Of a stretch of 64,000 bases of DNA, positions 61,669 through 64,000 are shown one piece after another (position 1 is the first letter of the stretch; each line of letters starts with the position of its first letter). The notes beneath the pieces are model-generated. The model did not search any database. It saw only the letters and a program-made list of their open reading frames with translations, and had not been told where the DNA came from. Source of the stretch: Streptomyces deccanensis (lineage in GTDB: Bacteria; Actinomycetota; Actinomycetes; Streptomycetales; Streptomycetaceae); NCBI RefSeq assembly GCF_022385335.1, contig NZ_CP092431.1, forward strand, positions 9,300,001 to 9,364,000, in the 5' to 3' direction. The translations under genes and the position numbers were made by a program.

Positions 61669-62046
61669 ATGGCTCCCGTCATCCACATCGACGTGCCGTG
61701 GCTGCTCCAGCGACACGAAGAGGTCATGCCCGAGCAGCCCACCGTCAGCGACTTCTCGGCGCTCGTCGCCGCCGTGGCCCGGCATCGCGTCGACCCGCCG
61801 CGCCTCGGCGTCGACTCCGACCCGGCCTGGCGGGCCGCCGCACTGCTGCACACCCTCGCCCTGCTCAAGCCCCTGCCGGCCGCCAACGCCCGTTTCGCCT
61901 GCGCCACGGCCGTGGCCTACATGTTCGTCAGCGGCGTCGGGATCGACCCGCCCTACGGGGCCCTCGTGGATCTCGCGCGTGACCTGATCTCCGGGAAGAC
62001 CGATGTCTACGGGGCGGCGGACCGGCTGAGGTCCTGGCAGATCTGA
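61669..62046 (+). CDS. Fic/Doc-like toxin component with degenerate active site
   Basis: A 125-residue, mostly helical protein like Doc in size. The expected Fic motif HPFx(D/E)GNxRxA is represented by KPLPAANARFACATAVAYMF near residue 64: His is replaced by Lys, Phe by Leu and the Gly by Ala, whereas Asn and Arg remain. Loss of the His suggests it does not perform normal AMP transfer or phosphorylation. The gene is 3 bases after the antitoxin and followed by a terminator, so the pair forms a two-gene operon. Confidence 0.65.
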   Translation: MAPVIHIDVPWLLQRHEEVMPEQPTVSDFSALVAAVARHRVDPPRLGVDSDPAWRAAALLHTLALLKPLPAANARFACATAVAYMFVSGVGIDPPYGALVDLARDLISGKTDVYGAADRLRSWQI

Positions 62047-62074
62047 GCGGGCCGGGGAGAGCGGTCCCACCCCG

Positions 62075-62115
62075 GGGCCGCCGACCGAGGGCGGGAGGAT
62101 CAAGGTCGGCGGCCC
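62075..62115 (+). terminator. Terminator of toxin-antitoxin operon
   Basis: GGGCCGCCGACC (62075-62086) pairs perfectly with GGTCGGCGGCCC (62104-62115) over a 17-base loop, 29 bases past the toxin stop. Confidence 0.75.
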
Positions 62116-62598
62116 GTTTCGCGCGGGAGAGCCGCCGTTCCGCGCGGGGCCTTCCGAGGTGGCCGGCCCCAGTGAACAACGAACCGTCGGCGCGGCGGGA
62201 GCGTACGCGGGCGACCGGGGTGTGCGTACGGTTCACACGGGGTGCTTGAAGCCTTGAAGATTTCGGGAACCGGAAGGGTTCGTTCTGCGAAGCGGAACCA
62301 TTCGTACCGGTCATCTGACCTGCTTTTAGTGATGCGGATGTTGCACAAGTGCCTTGTTAGCCATGAGTAACTTGTGCAAGGGTGAACGTCCTGCGCAGGG
62401 GCAATGGCCCGGCCGGAAAGGCCATTTGGCTTTCTCCGGTCCCCGAAGGGCCCAAAAGGCTCAAGGAACACGGCCATCGTGCGGCCCGGTCCCCGGCCGT
62501 TTTCCCGGCGCCCGCCAAAAAGGTACGCACCAATCCAGGGCCCTTTTCGGCGGTCACAACTCCGTGTGCCATCTTGTGCCTTGGAAGGAACCCGCTCT
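62116..62598 (+). other. Low-GC leader region with inverted repeats
   Basis: No gene is seen in these 483 bases. The stretch 62240-62380 is distinctly AT-richer than its surroundings. TTGCACAAGT (62341-62350) and ACTTGTGCAA (62370-62379) form a perfect 10-bp inverted repeat, and AATGGCC / GGCCATT follow near 62402-62425. The region probably holds the promoter, operator and a long 5' leader for the sigma-like gene. Confidence 0.55.
62341..62379. promoter_or_regulatory. Perfect 10-bp inverted repeat
   Basis: TTGCACAAGT and ACTTGTGCAA are separated by 19 bases, centred about 240 bases upstream of the sigma-like gene. It may be an operator; no regulator can be assigned. Confidence 0.5.
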
Positions 62599-64000
62599 GT
62601 GCACACCCCCCACCCTCCCCGCCCCACTTTTCCGCCCGCGCCCGGCCCGGTGCCCGGAGAGTCCGACGAGACTCTCGCCGCCCGGCTGAGGGGATGGCCG
62701 GAGGGCGGCGGTACCGGCGACCCCGTCGCCCTGCTGATGGCACGGCACTGGCAGCCGACCTATGACTACGCGGCCATCTGTCTCGCCACCCAGTCGCAGG
62801 TCGCCTCGATGGTCACCGCGACCGCCTTCCACCGGGTGCTCGACGGGCTGATGCGGGGCGAGTCGGGTGTCGCCCTGCGGCCCCGGCTGCTGGTGGCCGC
62901 GCGCGACACCGTCAAGGAGTGGTCCGCGGAAGGGGGCGTCTCCGGTGTGCTGCCGGATCTGCGCAAGCCCGCCGGAGGGCGGGGCATGCGCGCGGCGAAG
63001 TCCATGACGCCGGAAAACCGCAAGCTCGTCGAGCGCTCATTCCAGGCCCTCCCCGCGGTCGCCCAGTGCCTGCTGTGGCACACCGAAGTAGAAGCCGAAA
63101 CGATAACCATACCCACCGGTCTGCTGGGGCTGGACGCCGACAGCGCGGTCGCCACCCTGGAGCAGGCACGGGACAAATTCCGTGAGGGCTGTGTCCGCGC
63201 CCACCGGGAACTCGCGCCGTCCAAGGATTGCCGCTTCTACAACCGTCTGCTGGACGTGCCCATTCGCCGCGGCGGCGCGCTGCTGCCGGACGTCCAGCAG
63301 CATCTGTTGGAGTGCCGCTACTGCCGTTACGCGGCCGAGCAACTCAGCCATTTCGAGGGCGGACTCGGCGGGGTCATCGCCGAAGCCGTACTCGGCTGGG
63401 GCGCCCGGCGCTATCTCGACTCCCGGCCCGGCCGGCTGCCGCAGAAGGGCACGTCGAGACGTCCGGGGAGCGGCGGACGCCACCGACTGCTCTCCCAGAT
63501 CCCCGCGCAGCGCCGCCGGATCACCTCCGGCGCACGCAACCCCCGGGCCCTGCTCACCGTCGGCGTGTCCTCGGGCGCGCTGCTGGCGGCCATCCTGGGT
63601 GCCGCGTTCCTCTCGGACGACGGCAGCGGCGCCGACCCCACCGCCTCCACCAGCGCCACCGGGGGCGTCGCCACGGCGCCGGACACCGGCAACGAGGCCA
63701 CCAGGGGCAGCGCTTCGCCGACCCCGCCGGCCTCGGCCGGTCGGCCCACGGCACCCCAGCAGACCCGGCTGCGCAACCAGGCCGCCGACCTGTGCCTCGA
63801 CATCGCCGGCGGCAAGGCCGTGAAGGGCGCCTCGACGGAACTCGCCGTGTGCGACTCGGGCTGGACCCAGAAGTGGTCCTACGAGGAGGACGGCCTGCTG
63901 CGCAGCGTCGCCAACCCCGAACTGTGCCTGGACTCCCAGGTGGACGCCGGGGTCGTGGTCCTCGGCAGCTGCGCGGGCGAACACTCCAAGCGCAGCGACG
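62599..64000 (+). CDS. Sigma-like / zinc-finger / transmembrane / ricin lectin protein, 3' truncated by window edge
   Basis: An open frame of at least 467 residues runs off the window. Residues about 25-110 (LLMARHWQPTYDYAAICLAT, VTATAFHRVLDGLM) resemble sigma-factor region 2, and about 145-195 (VERSFQALPAVAQCLLWH, LLGLDADSAVATLEQARDKF) resemble region 4. A zf-HC2-like H-x3-C-x2-C (HLLECRYC) is near 235. One membrane helix (LLTVGVSSGALLAAILGAAF) lies near 317-336, then a Ser/Thr/Pro-rich linker and a ricin B-type lectin domain (LCLDIAGGKA, NPELCLDSQVDAG). The sigma-like part would be cytoplasmic and the lectin outside. GTG at 62599 follows GGAAGGAA. Confidence 0.75.
   Translation, partial: MHTPHPPRPTFPPAPGPVPGESDETLAARLRGWPEGGGTGDPVALLMARHWQPTYDYAAICLATQSQVASMVTATAFHRVLDGLMRGESGVALRPRLLVAARDTVKEWSAEGGVSGVLPDLRKPAGGRGMRAAKSMTPENRKLVERSFQALPAVAQCLLWHTEVEAETITIPTGLLGLDADSAVATLEQARDKFREGCVRAHRELAPSKDCRFYNRLLDVPIRRGGALLPDVQQHLLECRYCRYAAEQLSHFEGGLGGVIAEAVLGWGARRYLDSRPGRLPQKGTSRRPGSGGRHRLLSQIPAQRRRITSGARNPRALLTVGVSSGALLAAILGAAFLSDDGSGADPTASTSATGGVATAPDTGNEATRGSASPTPPASAGRPTAPQQTRLRNQAADLCLDIAGGKAVKGASTELAVCDSGWTQKWSYEEDGLLRSVANPELCLDSQVDAGVVVLGSCAGEHSKRSD

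Noticed and set aside
1..64000. tRNA, rRNA, CRISPR array, insertion sequence or prophage genes
   Set aside because: No cloverleaf, ribosomal, spaced-repeat, transposase, integrase or phage structural sequence was recognised on either strand.

Overview
The window is high-GC actinobacterial DNA and most likely a Streptomyces chromosome. It has Streptomyces-type GTG/ATG starts with GGAGG ribosome sites, Tat-dependent lipoproteins, many TetR/MarR/LacI/LuxR/AraC regulators, a CebR-type cellulase operator, a DmdR-type iron box and rare TTA codons confined to regulators. No rRNA, tRNA, CRISPR array, insertion sequence or phage gene was recognised. It reads as metabolically and regulatorily dense chromosome, not a mobile island.

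Layout. 1-8 kb: the end of a secreted BNR-repeat protein, a LacI regulator, a proline iminopeptidase-like hydrolase, a PIG-L deacetylase, a pentapeptide protein, a CYP102-like P450 divergent from a TetR regulator with a strong inverted repeat between them, and a DUF2470 gene behind an iron box. 8-15 kb: a lactonase-fold lipoprotein, an unknown proline-rich protein, an aromatic-acid exporter, an FBP zinc-finger protein, a pair of divergent genes that have both lost their 5' halves at one junction, and an APH-family kinase. 15-22 kb: epimerase, HAD phosphatase, PHP protein, VanZ protein, DUF4230 protein, a divergent PRPP synthetase and a STAS protein. 22-27 kb: a MarR / aldehyde dehydrogenase / alcohol dehydrogenase divergon and a DUF1304-tetR operon, each with its own palindromic operators. 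27-33 kb: DUF4235 protein, glutathionyl-hydroquinone reductase-like protein, CDF metal exporter, an interspersed hairpin element, a deazaflavin oxidoreductase, LysE exporter, MarR and an F420 (LLM) oxidoreductase.

33-39 kb holds a minus-strand operon: a sugar-type ABC importer (binding lipoprotein, double ATPase, permease) followed by a YtcJ-type amidohydrolase, so import is probably coupled to hydrolysis of the imported compound. 39-56 kb is regulator-rich: a GAF-LuxR protein, a large ATPase-LuxR regulator with a TTA codon, an orphan solute-binding protein next to a NarL-type two-component pair whose kinase also has a TTA codon, a phytanoyl-CoA dioxygenase divergent from an AraC regulator, an ArsB/SLC13-type transporter and a PAS-GAF-PP2C-HATPase phosphatase. 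55.7-61.3 kb carries two secreted polysaccharide enzymes: a GH2 beta-galactosidase-like enzyme and a GH9 cellulase with a perfect CebR box. 61.4-62.0 kb is a toxin-antitoxin pair with a degenerate Fic/Doc motif. The window ends inside a membrane protein joining a sigma-factor-like region, a zinc-finger, one membrane helix and a ricin lectin domain.

The most interesting items are the sigma-like/lectin protein, the TTA codons in two regulators, the well-formed operators that assign regulators to targets, and the paired gene truncation at about 12,985.
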